64,000 bases of DNA from Bolinopsis microptera (lineage: Eukaryota; Ctenophora; Tentaculata; Lobata; Bolinopsidae): contig NC_087074.1 in assembly GCF_026151205.1 (NCBI RefSeq), positions 1,364,001-1,428,000 of the forward strand. The letters are read 5' to 3'. Of this stretch, positions 48,243 to 58,645 are shown one piece after another (position 1 is the first letter of the stretch; every line of letters starts with the position of its first letter). The notes under the pieces were generated by a model. It searched no databases. It was not told where the DNA came from and worked only from the letters and a program-made list of their open reading frames with translations. The position numbers and the translations under genes are program-made.

Positions 48243-49720
48243 TTAAATCTCAAAATGCTCAAGATAGAGTATTGAGGTTTCTGAAACAGATATTAAAAAG
48301 GATAGTATTAAAAATAAGTGAACTCCTTATTTTTTCAATTAAAGGGCCGCATTAAAAGGGCGTACATGAAAGATAAAATAAGTGGAAAGTTTCTCAACTA
48401 AACGAACAGATCGTACATTGCAATTAACAGTGCAATCAATTACATAAAATACAACAATTCTAAACTTATTATACTCGGATTCTGATGAGGAGGTGGGGGT
48501 TATCTCTTTATCTTAGCTGGTATGTTATTAACAGTGTGAATGGAGAAACTTCAGTGATAACTGGTCATGCAAAGACAAAATATAACTCCCAATTATTTCA
48601 TGTCTTTGATGAACAGTATCATATATCAAACATTGTTTATTAATCTCACTTACCTATTTTTTCACATTGAGGAATCTGGGAGTAGGCGAAGGTAGATCCT
48701 GAAGAATTATCATCATCGTTATTTCGTTATATTGCAATAATAATAATAATAATTTTGAATTATGTAAATCATGTAAATTATATAAATTATGTAACTAAAC
48801 AGTGTAGATAAGCACGACGTGTTCTACTAACCGTGAACACAAGTCAGGGTTTTGTCCCCGGACACCAGTGCAAATCTATGAGATCTCTCACATGTCACCG
48901 TAAGGACTGTTCCTGTTAGTACTGGTAACCACGGTGATAGATCCAACATTCCCGGGTAATTAGAACTGACGAAGCTGTTGCATTCTGAAAAGGAAAGGTC
49001 ATTTTCATAACTTCGTAGTCAGCTCTACCAGCGGCCATTGAAGCACACTTGACAGAGGATGAGAGGATATGGGGTTTAAAAACAAATACTCCATAGTCCA
49101 TTCACTTTGTCAAGCTCAGGGCCACATAGAATGTTATGGATACTGCCAGGTATCTAGTAGTACTAAACACGATAAATACACTGAAGCAAGTAAATGGCTT
49201 CTTAAATATTTGATAATTATAAAAACATTACCTCTACTCTGAACTGCTACTTCATAGACCGCTATGTTTCCTGTACTCTTACTGAGTTTTACAGTATCTC
49301 CTTCAGTGTTACAGATCAGTGTGTAGATCTGGTCTGCCTGCTCTAGTCTATATGTTAGTTGGAGTGTTCCACAAGTCCCCTGTTTTACCTCTCCCTGGTA
49401 CACTGACACATCCACGTTGTTATCGCTGTTTACACAGTCCCTAAATTTAATTGCAGTTTGTGCACACCAATGCGCTGAATCATACCAGTTAGTGTAGAAC
49501 ATGTAGTAGATACGGACCTTGTGGATAAAGTAGGTCCTATCAAACTCTAACTTTATCCAGCCTGCACCGTTATCTGCGCTACCTCCAGCTAGTGCTACTG
49601 TTGAGAGATCCTTATCAATTGCATGTTCAGCAGCAAAACTCAACCTTTCCTCGTCACTTAGATAAGCTGATCCTTTTGTTATTGTTGTTGGAGTTATCTC
49701 TGCTATCCTCTGATCACGAA
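48243..49720 (-). CDS. Lectin-like gene, second haplotype copy, exon 1 missing
   Basis: Exons 2-5 are 49720-49232, 48984-48832, 48698-48654 and 48280-48243, in the same phases as the left copy. Exon 2 is 9 bp shorter (one Ala-Asp-Asn unit absent). The sushi-like exon reads CNSFVSSNYPGML...TVTCERSH. The C-terminus has three extra residues (YLEHFEI). The signal-peptide exon should lie upstream, but the sequence runs into a tandem array and the N gap. Confidence 0.8.
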
Positions 49721-50157
49721 CTGAAATACAAAGCTTTTGTTATTTTTGTTGGAGTTATCTCTGTTATTGTTGTTGGAGTTATCTCTGCTATCTTCTGATC
49801 ACGAACTGAAATACAAAGCTTTTGTTATTTTTGTTGGAGTTATCTCTGCTATCTTCTGATCACGAACTGAAATACAAAGCTTTTGTTATTGTTGTTGGAG
49901 TTATCTCTGCTATCTCTGATCACGAACTGAAATACAAAGCTTTTGTTATTTTTGTTGGAGTTATCTCTGTTATTGTTGTTGGAGTTATCTCTGCTATCTT
50001 CTGATCACGAACTGAAATACAAAGCTTTTGTTATTTTTGTTGGAGTTATCTCTGCTATCTTCTGATCACGAACTGAAATACAAAGCTTTTGTTATTGTTG
50101 TTGGAGTTATCTCTGCTATCTTCTGATCACGAACTGAAATACAAAGCTTTTGTTATT
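49721..50157 (-). repeat. Tandem array of the lectin exon 2 acceptor region, next to the gap
   Basis: Units of about 60 and 87 bp, each containing ttgtatttcag, the acceptor, then the first ~45 coding bases of exon 2 (TTCGTGATCAGAAGATAGC onward). Seven copies of the junction are visible (including the true one) before the N run. The left arm has one. Confidence 0.9.
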
Positions 50158-50257
50158 NNNNNNNNNNNNNNNNNNNNNNNNNNNNNNNNNNNNNNNNNNN
50201 NNNNNNNNNNNNNNNNNNNNNNNNNNNNNNNNNNNNNNNNNNNNNNNNNNNNNNNNN
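50158..50257. other. Assembly gap, 100 N
   Basis: Exactly 100 unknown bases, a conventional placeholder for a gap of unknown size. Confidence 1.
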
Positions 50258-50607
50258 GTGAATAGTTGATTGGTTACCAGACCATATGACCGCAAATGTT
50301 ATGAAATTGAATGGTATGATTGGATTTATGTCCCACTTTGGATATACCAGTTACACTACATGATTGATAGTTAGTTTCTACAGAAGTTTGAACAGGATTA
50401 AATGATACATATCTTAGAGGATAAATATCTAGGAGAGTGTAGAGCGCGCTAATCTATGGGTAATAGTTTGCAGTACCTAGAACAAAAATATATAAACTGT
50501 ATTGACTATACTCTCTAACTCTTTCGTTTTCTGACTTATGGTTATGTGCTAAAGTCACATTTTTGAAAATTCTTTTAGATAAAGGCAGAATTTGTAGTGC
50601 ATCTCAC
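50258..50607. other. KIFBP intron 6, 5' part
   Basis: No exon seen. Not part of the inverted repeat. Confidence 0.6.
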
Positions 50608-52914
50608 CTCATCACCATCGTAATCCTTTTCATTAAACTCGATCTTCTTTTCACCAGCCTCCAAATCTTCCACCTTCTCCTCCTCTTTCTTCTCTTCCTC
50701 TTTCTCCTCTTCCTTTTCTTCTTCTTTCTCTTCTTTATCTTCTTCGTCCTCGAACGTGTTCTTCATTTCTGTAATTTTGGAGACTTTCTCCGTCAGGTCA
50801 CTTTCTTCAAGATCCTTTACTGAGTCCTTTAACAAGTTCACACAGAACTTTATCCAGCAACGCTCAACATCTGCCCTCGCCTTTACTATCTGAAAATTTT
50901 TAATTGACGAACGTTTTTTAATGATTTTATTCACATCAACTACAGTAAGAGTGAAATAAAAGCTTGAACTCTCTACAAAAAACACGTTTGTTTCGAATGA
51001 GATTATCATTTTTCAGATCAAAAGTAAACACCAAATACATTTAAAAAGGAACCTTCTCGTTATCGTAAGACTCATCACTGTAGATAGCATTCTCAGCGCT
51101 TTCCTGCACGTTACTCATGACGCTGGACGCGCACGCAAGCGTGTGGCGTGCTGATTGGTAGTTGTTCATTGTAACGTAGTACTGGGACAGTGTGGCGCAG
51201 TTCAAACTCCAGTCAAGGGGATCAAAGTCCTGCGGGGAATTACAGAGTTAGTTTCAGCGCTTACCTTCCAAACTAGACAGACAGGAATTAAAGAAATAAG
51301 ATAGCTCCTGTATTATAAAGGTAAGATCAACTATTTCCTGTCTAATCCTACTGTAGTTTTTGCCAAATAATCGGGGGAAAAATAATCCTTGCAAACAATT
51401 AACACACTCCCTACATCAGCCTCAAGTTGTCTCTGCAGTGTAATGTGACAATGTGCAGCAGCCTGCTTGTTATCGCCCTTCACTCCGTACACTTGAGCCA
51501 GGTAGAACAGAGTGTTTGTGTACAGTTTCTCAAACATTACGTTTCTCTCATCCGAGCTGAACTTCTGAAACGATTGCGGAGTTAAGGGTGCTTTAAATGA
51601 GGATATCGTCTGTACAGTTGTACTGTACGCTTACTGTACACTTACTGTGCACTTACTGTACACTTACTGTACACTTACTGTACACTTACTGTACACTTAC
51701 TGTACACTTACTGTACACTTACTGTACACTTACTGTGCACTTACTGTACACTTACTGTACACTTACTGTGCACTTACTGTACACTTACTGTACACTTACT
51801 GTACACTTACTGTACACTTACTGTAACACTTACTGTACACTTACTGTACACTTACTGTAACACTTACTGTACACTTACTGTACACTTACTGTACACTTAC
51901 TGTACACTTACTGTACACTTACTGTACACTACTGTACACTTACTGTGCACTTACTGTAATCTGGATTAAAATCAATGTACGTGGTTTTAATTTCCACTAA
52001 ACACAAGCAATGTAAACTTTAGAGAATCTATAAAACTGCCGGTGATGTTCACGGTATAACAGATTTATAAAGTAAAATTGGAAAACTTCATTAAAAAAAG
52101 CAGTAACTAATAACCTCATCCATGAATATTTCGTCGTAAGATTTAGGAGGGGGTTCCTTGCTGTGGAGGAATCCCGCGTGAAGCTCTTTAGCCCTCTCAA
52201 GCAGCTTATACGCTTTGTCATGATCACCACGGCCGCTCCATACCGTGGCTGAAAGTACGAAACGTTAACAATAGATACTCTTAAATTCCTGCAGTGTAAG
52301 GTATTTAAATGTCATAATAAACTGTGTGAGGTTTAAGTAGTCTTACCCTTGACATTGTGCACATGGAGGAGTAAGCTTATGTTATATTTGTTGACCGGTT
52401 CCAGAGCCAGAACGTCCACACAAGACTGGAAACTCTTGACAGCTTCCTTTGGTTCCTCGACCTCCACACCGACTTGTCCTGTAAATAATAGTGTTTACAG
52501 CTGTGACGTATCAATATCAGAGTGTAGGTATTATATAACAGTAACATTATATATTCGTAGGGTTCATATTGTCATATTGATTGTGCACCCTTGTCTTGGA
52601 AACGTTATGAAGTTTCTAAAGAATAAACAAGATGAAATAAAAAGGCACACACCGATGTAGAACATTATTGTAGCTTGAGCACATCTTATTCTAGAAATCT
52701 CCTGATCGGTTGAGGGATTGAAAGACTGAGCTCTCTGCAGTGCTGACTGAAGCATGCTCCTCCCTGCATATTTAGATTTGAAGGGTTCTGTAGGAGGATC
52801 CTCTTTGGACAGCTCCTCAATAACCCTCCTTGATTCAGCCACGTGGGAGCAGATTGACAGGAACCATTCGTTAATGTTCTGAGGAGCTTTAGCAAGCTCA
52901 TCCAGGGACGGCAT
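50608..52914 (-). CDS. KIFBP: KIFBP (KIF1-binding protein), exons 1-6, N-terminal part
   Basis: Exons 52914-52653, 52478-52347, 52248-52115, 51564-51415, 51229-51053, 50889-50608; phases match throughout (exon 5 donor gttcct is weak). The start MPSLDELAKAPQNINEW is a good ATG. Motifs: YNISLLLHVHNVKG, DKAYKLLERAKELH and FEKLYTNTLFYLAQVYG are helical TPR-like repeats typical of the family; exon 6 has a long Glu/Lys-rich low-complexity linker (about 35 residues). Exon 6 ends GDE in phase 0, which fits exon 7 at 28262. The joined protein is 574 aa, near the ~620 aa usual for the family. It is a cytoplasmic adaptor that blocks certain kinesin motor heads and is needed for axon growth in vertebrates. 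Confidence 0.93.
51620..51955 (+). repeat. 11-bp tandem repeat (acttactgtac), about 30 copies
   Basis: Lies in KIFBP intron 3. Variants gtgcactt and gtaacactt are scattered. Its actgtacac core resembles the 7-bp array in intron 7 of the same gene. Confidence 0.95.
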
Positions 52915-54220
52915 TTAGTCAGCAGTAGTACTTTCTATAGCTATAAAAGGGAGTTTTATTACTCTGATGCAATAATTATTCGAGATAACAGGAATTGTGA
53001 TAACTATGTGATAAATATGTTTTGAAAATATAGCAAAGTTCAAAAGAAATTAGATTAGACAAAGGTTAGCTAATTTTCACAAGACAGTAACTGAATGCAC
53101 GAGAATTGTCAATACTATAACCAATAGTAATTTAAAGAATGCTTTACTCAATGTAAGGAAACCTTATTTTTTCAATAATTTTTCTGCCTTCAGAGCTTTA
53201 AGTCACAACTTAATTCTCTATCACATTATATTTATAGAAACTGAAATTCCAAGAAATAAAGTACGACGCAAACCCGGAAGTACGAGAATTCTCCACAGAA
53301 AAAGCAAAATAAACGACCTGTAAGCTCAAAGAGAAAAGACGGTGCAATGACAGCAAAGCATGTAATACACTGTTAGAACTACCCAACAGATCACCTCTAT
53401 ATATATTTATATACAGTAAGTATCATTGCATTATGTCCATGTTAGGCCTGATTTACCTCGCTAATTAAAGCTATGTGACCATTATGTATTTCCTACACAC
53501 GATCCAAACATTCTAACATTACTCTGAAGCACCAGTAGTAGTAGTAGTAAAGCACCAGTTACGAAAGCAACAGACGTAAGTGGTATGAGGTTAGCTGATG
53601 ATGCTATCAGTTTGTGGTACAGCAGAATGGGAGTAACAGTAATTACAGTATATTCTTAGTAATTAGTACAGTAATTACAGTACATTCTTAGTGCATGCAC
53701 CGTGTGGGAATATTATTGTGTAACTTTAAAAGCTTTTAAATTATTACAATAAGTTACTTTGTACTGTGTAGTACTTACAACATTGGGGAGTTTCAATTAT
53801 GCAATTAACGGTTCATCTGAGCCAGTTTGTAGTCAACATCATTGTTTAAGCTTATGTTTTGTCGATTAAAAACTTAATTGTTAACAATTATACATGAATG
53901 AGAGGCTATGGTTTGGTTGATTTGATTGAATATTAATAACAGGTAATTTATTGTTCCAGTAACTTATGCTTGTTCAGATACCTTTCTGTAAATGTACATT
54001 AATAACTGCATTAAAGCAATAAGCTAGATCTTTGATAAAAACCAACGCATTACAGAAGACAGAATACCGCGCCGGAAATGAAAAATTATTATCAACGCAA
54101 CATGATCCTAAAACATAAGTACAAAATCGCAAGCACACATAAATAGTTATAACTAGTATAAATACTATTATTTAAATACTAAAATAGACCAGTAATTTCT
54201 GCTCTGAGATGTCATTATTT
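52915..54220. other. Intergenic between KIFBP start and ALKBH7 end
   Basis: Should hold the KIFBP promoter. A short (agt)n run lies at about 53535-53550, and attacagta words are repeated at 53640-53690. No gene recognised. Confidence 0.5.
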
Positions 54221-54895
54221 TCACGGATCAGTAACACTGTGATCTGACTCCAAGGATCGTTTCATAACAGTTATTCTTCTCGTCCTATTGACTTTCTGCC
54301 CACAAATTTCAGCAACATTAGGCAAAATTTCATGAGTGTATTTGTACCTTATATCATCAGACATGATGTACACAGAAAAGCGAGGAATTAATACATCTGC
54401 ATAATTACCTTCATCAAGCTGTAGTCTCATTACTGCATCTGATAAAAGGGACAAACCACTAACAAGGGCACCACAGAACTTGATACTGTCAATGTGTGGT
54501 TTAATGTAACCTTCTTCAGAAAGATCAAGTACATGTGTAGCGGAAATAGAACTGTCTTTACGCCCAAAAACATGCTCCTCAAATTTGTTCATGATGGTGG
54601 TGTTGGGTGTGTTCCACTCCAATTTTTCCATTTCCCGGTATAATACTATTGCTCCATCCCAGTGGCCAGAGTTGTATTTCCTTCTGAGGAACCTATGATT
54701 CACCTCACCAAGTATTTGTTCTTCCTCTTCTTCTGTGAGGAAATTTTCTTTCAGATTAAACCCTTGTTTAAGCTGAGATTCAACAAGCTCAGATGAGGCT
54801 TCATAAAGAAGATTACGGGATTGAATATATGATTTCAGGCAGTGATTACAAGAGTTTTTGTTGAGCTTAGAAAGCAATCTTCCAGCTAGATACAT
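54221..54895 (-). CDS. ALKBH7: ALKBH7, mitochondrial 2-oxoglutarate/Fe(II) dioxygenase
   Basis: Single exon, 224 aa, close to the family length of about 220. The ATG at 54895 begins a Leu/Arg/Lys/Ser-rich mitochondrial targeting leader (MYLAGRLLSKLNKNS). Metal ligands: HID in KPHIDSIKFCG (about residues 134-144) and a distal His in KYTHEILP; RTRRITVMKR supplies the 2-oxoglutarate-binding arginine. The HxD...H...R order and the DGAIVLYREME segment mark the AlkB family, subgroup 7. In mammals it acts in the mitochondrial matrix in programmed necrosis and fat metabolism. It is intronless, unlike its neighbours, so it could be a retrocopy, but no oligo-A tail is obvious and all key residues are kept. 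Confidence 0.88.
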   Translation of the reverse strand: MYLAGRLLSKLNKNSCNHCLKSYIQSRNLLYEASSELVESQLKQGFNLKENFLTEEEEEQILGEVNHRFLRRKYNSGHWDGAIVLYREMEKLEWNTPNTTIMNKFEEHVFGRKDSSISATHVLDLSEEGYIKPHIDSIKFCGALVSGLSLLSDAVMRLQLDEGNYADVLIPRFSVYIMSDDIRYKYTHEILPNVAEICGQKVNRTRRITVMKRSLESDHSVTDP

Positions 54896-55772
54896 GGACC
54901 TGAACACGGTTAAATTAATGACAGGGAATAGAATTAACCAGGTTTGTATATAATATTAACAAATATTCAAATAATCACAATAGAGAATTGATTTTTCAAA
55001 TTGATTTATTATTGATATAAATAATGCTTCGACATTAAAATATACCCAACAAAGATGTACATTAAAGTCATTCAAGCAAGACTTAGTGTGGAAATATCAG
55101 GATTATGCACTTCTTAAATATTAATTTATTAGTTCAGAATTTATGGACAAATATTGGTATAAAATAACCAAAATTATGCACTTTCATATCAGTTCAGACA
55201 TTATAGACAAATATTAGGAATATTGTCAAAAGCTAGGTGGAAATAAAATGTCTTTAGGGCATTTGGTTTTATAAAGGGGCAGTTGTGATGTTGAATTGTA
55301 TAATATTGATTGATTGTATTTTTGACTGATGTTACATATCAATATGATTATATGTACATTTTGGCTTCAGTTATGTTGCCCCACTAAAAGAACAGGATTC
55401 TTATAGGAAGCATCTTGGAACATGAGCACCATTTTATTTCTAAACTATTGAATATTCATCCCTGCTGGGAAGTTTAATAATTTCATTCAATTCGAATAAA
55501 GTATATGTTTCAATTCGACAAATTAGAACATATACTGTAGGAATTCTTAGGTTGATCTCTTAAAAGATGTTAGATTGGTCCCCTTGAAGGTGGTTTGATT
55601 ACAAGGTTTCCATGATTCCAAGATAAAACTTATAGTCAGCAGTGTTTAATCTAAAGATCCCAGAAAAGTGCTTGAATAAGATAAGGACTGGTAATGTATG
55701 CTTGAAACATATCTAATGACAGAAAATGATACTAATATGTAAAAATCAAACACCAATATTGACCAAAATAAG
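54896..55772. other. Intergenic, nothing coding recognised
   Basis: AT-rich. A repeated phrase (tcagttcagacattatagacaaatatt / ttagttcagaatttatgg and kin, 55130-55215) is a weak tandem duplication. Confidence 0.4.
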
Positions 55773-56330
55773 TTATCGATAAAGTTTTTCAAGTTCATGA
55801 AGGGGCAGTTTAAACAGAAAAGTTTTTAGAAGAGCTTTAAATGATTCCAGTGATTGAGCAGATGAAATGGTATCAGGCAGACGATTGTAGATCTTTGCAG
55901 CCACCACAGAGAAGCTACGCTCACCAAACTTAGAGTTAGTAAAACAAAATTTTTTTTTTTAGTAAAACAAAATTTTTATTTACCACAAAACAATCAATAC
56001 ATATTTAATATTATTATACATTTACAAATAAATCTAAATTTAAATTCAGCTATATACACAATACACAGCCCGCCGCGCAGACAGCCACACATTGCTGAGA
56101 GATTCTCAGGTGCAGATGTAAGCGCCGCGCGCGCGAGGTTTGTTATCTTACAATTACATGTCACGATATATTATTAATTATCAGAGAATTTTAGAAGCAA
56201 AATAAGTTAAAAGATGGTACAATTAGTTTGAATGTTTGACCATGATGTAAGTACCTAAACATGTCCTGCAGATAATGTGGTGCCAATCCTAGCAATGCCT
56301 TGTGAGACAGCAGTAAGATTTTGAAAAGTT
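55773..56330 (-). mobile_element. LINE ORF2 C-terminal remnant, split by an insertion
   Basis: Minus-strand 55931-55773 reads KFGERSFSVVAAKIYNRLPD...LFKLPLHELEKLYR then stop, the conserved C-terminal end of CR1-like LINE proteins. Further upstream (about 56330-56247) KILLLSHKALLGLAPHYLQD is the preceding block of the same protein. Between them, about 55945-56215, is foreign sequence with T-rich and CpG-rich parts (gcgccgcgcgcgcgagg). Confidence 0.7.
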
Positions 56331-56399
56331 TAAATTATATGTATCATGATTTGATGCTTGAAAAGAACAATACAACAAATGAGAGCAGAAATCAAGAAC

Positions 56400-56800
56400 G
56401 ACAAAGAGAAAAGATTTTGTGAGCAGCTTAGGTTGTAGAGAAATCTGATTCCTTGACCAAAAGATGTCTTAAAGCAACTCAACAAAGGGGAGCATCATTG
56501 TTGGCGACAGCCTTGTCACTAAAACAAATTTGGTTTATTCTTAACAAACAAGAATTTCGAGATACTGTTCAATGGAATAATAAGTTTTATTGCTTATATC
56601 TAAGGTAAAATTGGTGCATTCCAGACATATCAAAATTTTGTGGCTGTGGAGAAAAGAATGATTACTAACCATATATTCTATCCTGTAAAAAGGAAAGCTA
56701 CAATGAGGCTTAACTCTTTGAGAGAAGCAATGTGTTCAGATAAAACCTCCTGCTCCCTGTCAATACAAATGATTTCCGTGCTAGAACCAATGCAATACAG
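56400..56800 (+). mobile_element. Degraded LINE C-terminal fragment
   Basis: Around 56612 the plus strand reads IPDISKFCGCGEKNDY, followed by stops, then SCKKESYN and similar scraps, ending TADGARLDIFAD. These are the cysteine-rich C-terminal features of a second LINE type, broken by stops and joined directly to the reverse transcriptase below. Confidence 0.5.
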
Positions 56801-56895
56801 CAGATGGTGCTAGACTGGATATATTTGCTGACGTTCTGATATCACATCTGCTGTGGGCTGACGATCTTGTCCTTCTTGCTCTAAGTCCCGAGGCC

Positions 56896-58131
56896 TTGCA
56901 AGTCAATATCAACATTCTATTTGATTTCTGTAACTCCATGGGCCTTGAAGTAAATATTAAGAAAACTAAGATTGTAATATTCAGCCCTCCCAAACGAAAG
57001 CAGTCCTATGAAACATTCACATTGGGAGGTCAGCCCATCCAGCACACCGATAAATACTGCTATCTTGGCATAATATTCCACAGAAATGGATCGTTTACAG
57101 CAGCAAATATTGAGCTGAGGGCCAAGGCTCTCCGTGCTCTCTATGGCCTCAAAGGCAAAATAGTTAAGGATGCCCTCTCACACCGTGCCCTTAATATTCT
57201 ATTTGACTCCTTAATAAAACCAATCCTGCTTTATGGCTGTCAAGTCTTATGCCCCCACTCAAAAACCATGAGATACCTTTCAAAAATAGATGACAAAGCA
57301 AACCCCCAGCATACCTTGAAGTACATTGCACAAGACCACTATGAAAAATTCCACCTAAAGTTTATCAAGTGGTCTTTGTCTGTACATTCTAAAGCATCAA
57401 ATATAGGTTGCTGGGGCGAAAGCGGGCGCCACCCTCTATTCTTTGAAGCCTGCAAACTTGCAATAGATTACTATAGTCGCCTTGAAAACACTGAAAACGA
57501 ACTTCTCTGCGCTGCATTTCACGAACAAATCATGTTGGGACTTCCTTGGTATACCAACATCTCAAAGCTGCTCACCAAATACAACTACACCCCCTCATCT
57601 TCCTCAAAATCTAAGCTCTCCACCCAAATCAGTCATAACATGAGGGAAGAATTCGTGAATACCTGGAAAGCTGCCAAGGCCTCCTCGCCAAAACTAGAAT
57701 TCTATAACTTAATTAAACATGATTTCGAACCAGAGGCATACCTACGAATTATCAAAATACCGGATGTTCGAAAAAGTCTGACAAAGTTTCGTATCAGCTG
57801 CCACAACCTCTACATTGAAAGGGGCAGATACGAAACCCCCCTTGTACCAAGAGAAGAACGTTGGTGCACCTACTGCTTTTTCAGCAAAGGGCTCAAGCCT
57901 ATTGAGGACGAAAGTCACGTATTGATTGACTGTCTGCTCTACTCCTCAGTTAGGGAAAAATTCAATTTCCATCCCCTAAACATTACTGACCTAGTCGGTT
58001 TGCTCTCCAACAAAACTCTAGATCCTACCACACTCACTGCCACAGCAAGAGCAATCCATTCAATTCTCTCTGTGAACGAAAATTATACAGCCTACTATAA
58101 GAGCCAGTGGCGTAACGAAAGGCCCTGCTGA
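56896..58131 (+). CDS. LINE reverse transcriptase, C-terminal part
   Basis: About 411 codons are open as displayed, and the frame extends upstream through WADD. The last eight residues (QWRNERPC) come from the inserted MITE, not the LINE. Without it the protein continues SQDFHSNTGKCIML then stop. The long intact frame suggests fairly recent activity of the family, though this copy lacks its 5' half. Confidence 0.8.
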   Translation: MQVNINILFDFCNSMGLEVNIKKTKIVIFSPPKRKQSYETFTLGGQPIQHTDKYCYLGIIFHRNGSFTAANIELRAKALRALYGLKGKIVKDALSHRALNILFDSLIKPILLYGCQVLCPHSKTMRYLSKIDDKANPQHTLKYIAQDHYEKFHLKFIKWSLSVHSKASNIGCWGESGRHPLFFEACKLAIDYYSRLENTENELLCAAFHEQIMLGLPWYTNISKLLTKYNYTPSSSSKSKLSTQISHNMREEFVNTWKAAKASSPKLEFYNLIKHDFEPEAYLRIIKIPDVRKSLTKFRISCHNLYIERGRYETPLVPREERWCTYCFFSKGLKPIEDESHVLIDCLLYSSVREKFNFHPLNITDLVGLLSNKTLDPTTLTATARAIHSILSVNENYTAYYKSQWRNERPC

Positions 58132-58392
58132 CCCCGCTGTGCAGGGGGGCGCCGTCTTAGGGGGGCGCCAAATCGTCGTTTGAATGTGGGACAATTTCGA
58201 AAACTTAACTAAAGTACTAGCAAAACTGCGCGTTTTGCTCTAGATACACACTTTTTTAGAGATTTTACCGGCGTATTCTCTAAAATCACCTAATTTGTTC
58301 AATTTTAGGGAGGAGCACCAAAAAGGGAGGGGCGCCAACAGGGGGGCGCTTTTTTCGGCAGGGGGGCGCCAACAGGCAACGTTACGCCACTG
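58105..58392. mobile_element. 288-bp hAT-like MITE inside the LINE
   Basis: Eight-bp target duplication ATAAGAGC at 58097-58104 and 58393-58400. Termini CAGTGGCGTAAC and GTTACGCCACTG are inverse. The inside is rich in ggggggcgcc repeats. CAGTGGCG ends with 8-bp duplication are characteristic of hAT elements. Confidence 0.9.
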
Positions 58393-58645
58393 ATAAGAGC
58401 CAAGATTTCCACTCAAATACTGGCAAGTGCATAATGCTATAGGACCTTAAAATAAGATTGAACCATACAAACTCGATTTATCTATTTTTCTAAAACTAGC
58501 ATTATATAACATTTCTAAATTATCCCTACACACTTGTAAATAATTAGAATTGTGTAACTTAAATTATTTCAGAATTACAACTATTGTGTACTCAATAAAG
58601 TAATTATCACTTTTGTATCCTTGTATCCTTGTATCCTTGTATCCT

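Larger units (their letters stand above)
29224..49728 (-). repeat. Right arm of giant inverted repeat (about 20.5 kb)
   Basis: Reverse complement of 4953-29200. From 29224 to about 44.2 kb it differs mainly by single-base gains and losses, often in homopolymers. From about 44.3 kb outward, differences are substitutions, whole-codon indels and missing transposons, as between two alleles. It ends at the acceptor of lectin exon 2. Confidence 0.95.
56800..58645 (+). mobile_element. 5'-truncated LINE with reverse-transcriptase and zinc-knuckle-like C-terminus
   Basis: The open frame runs from before 56848 to 58131: WADDLVLL is the catalytic YADD-type motif, NIKKTKIVIF and YLGIIFHRNG follow, then the thumb and a C-terminal WCTYC...ESHVLIDC Cys/His motif. 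The N-terminal fingers and endonuclease are absent. The frame is interrupted near its end by a hAT MITE (58105-58392) and resumes after it to a stop near 58440. A (gtatcctt)n tail at about 58610-58645 is a typical LINE 3' microsatellite. Confidence 0.8.

Noticed and set aside
51597-51860. Open frame of TVHLLYTYC repeats
   Set aside because: Product of the 11-bp array in a KIFBP intron.
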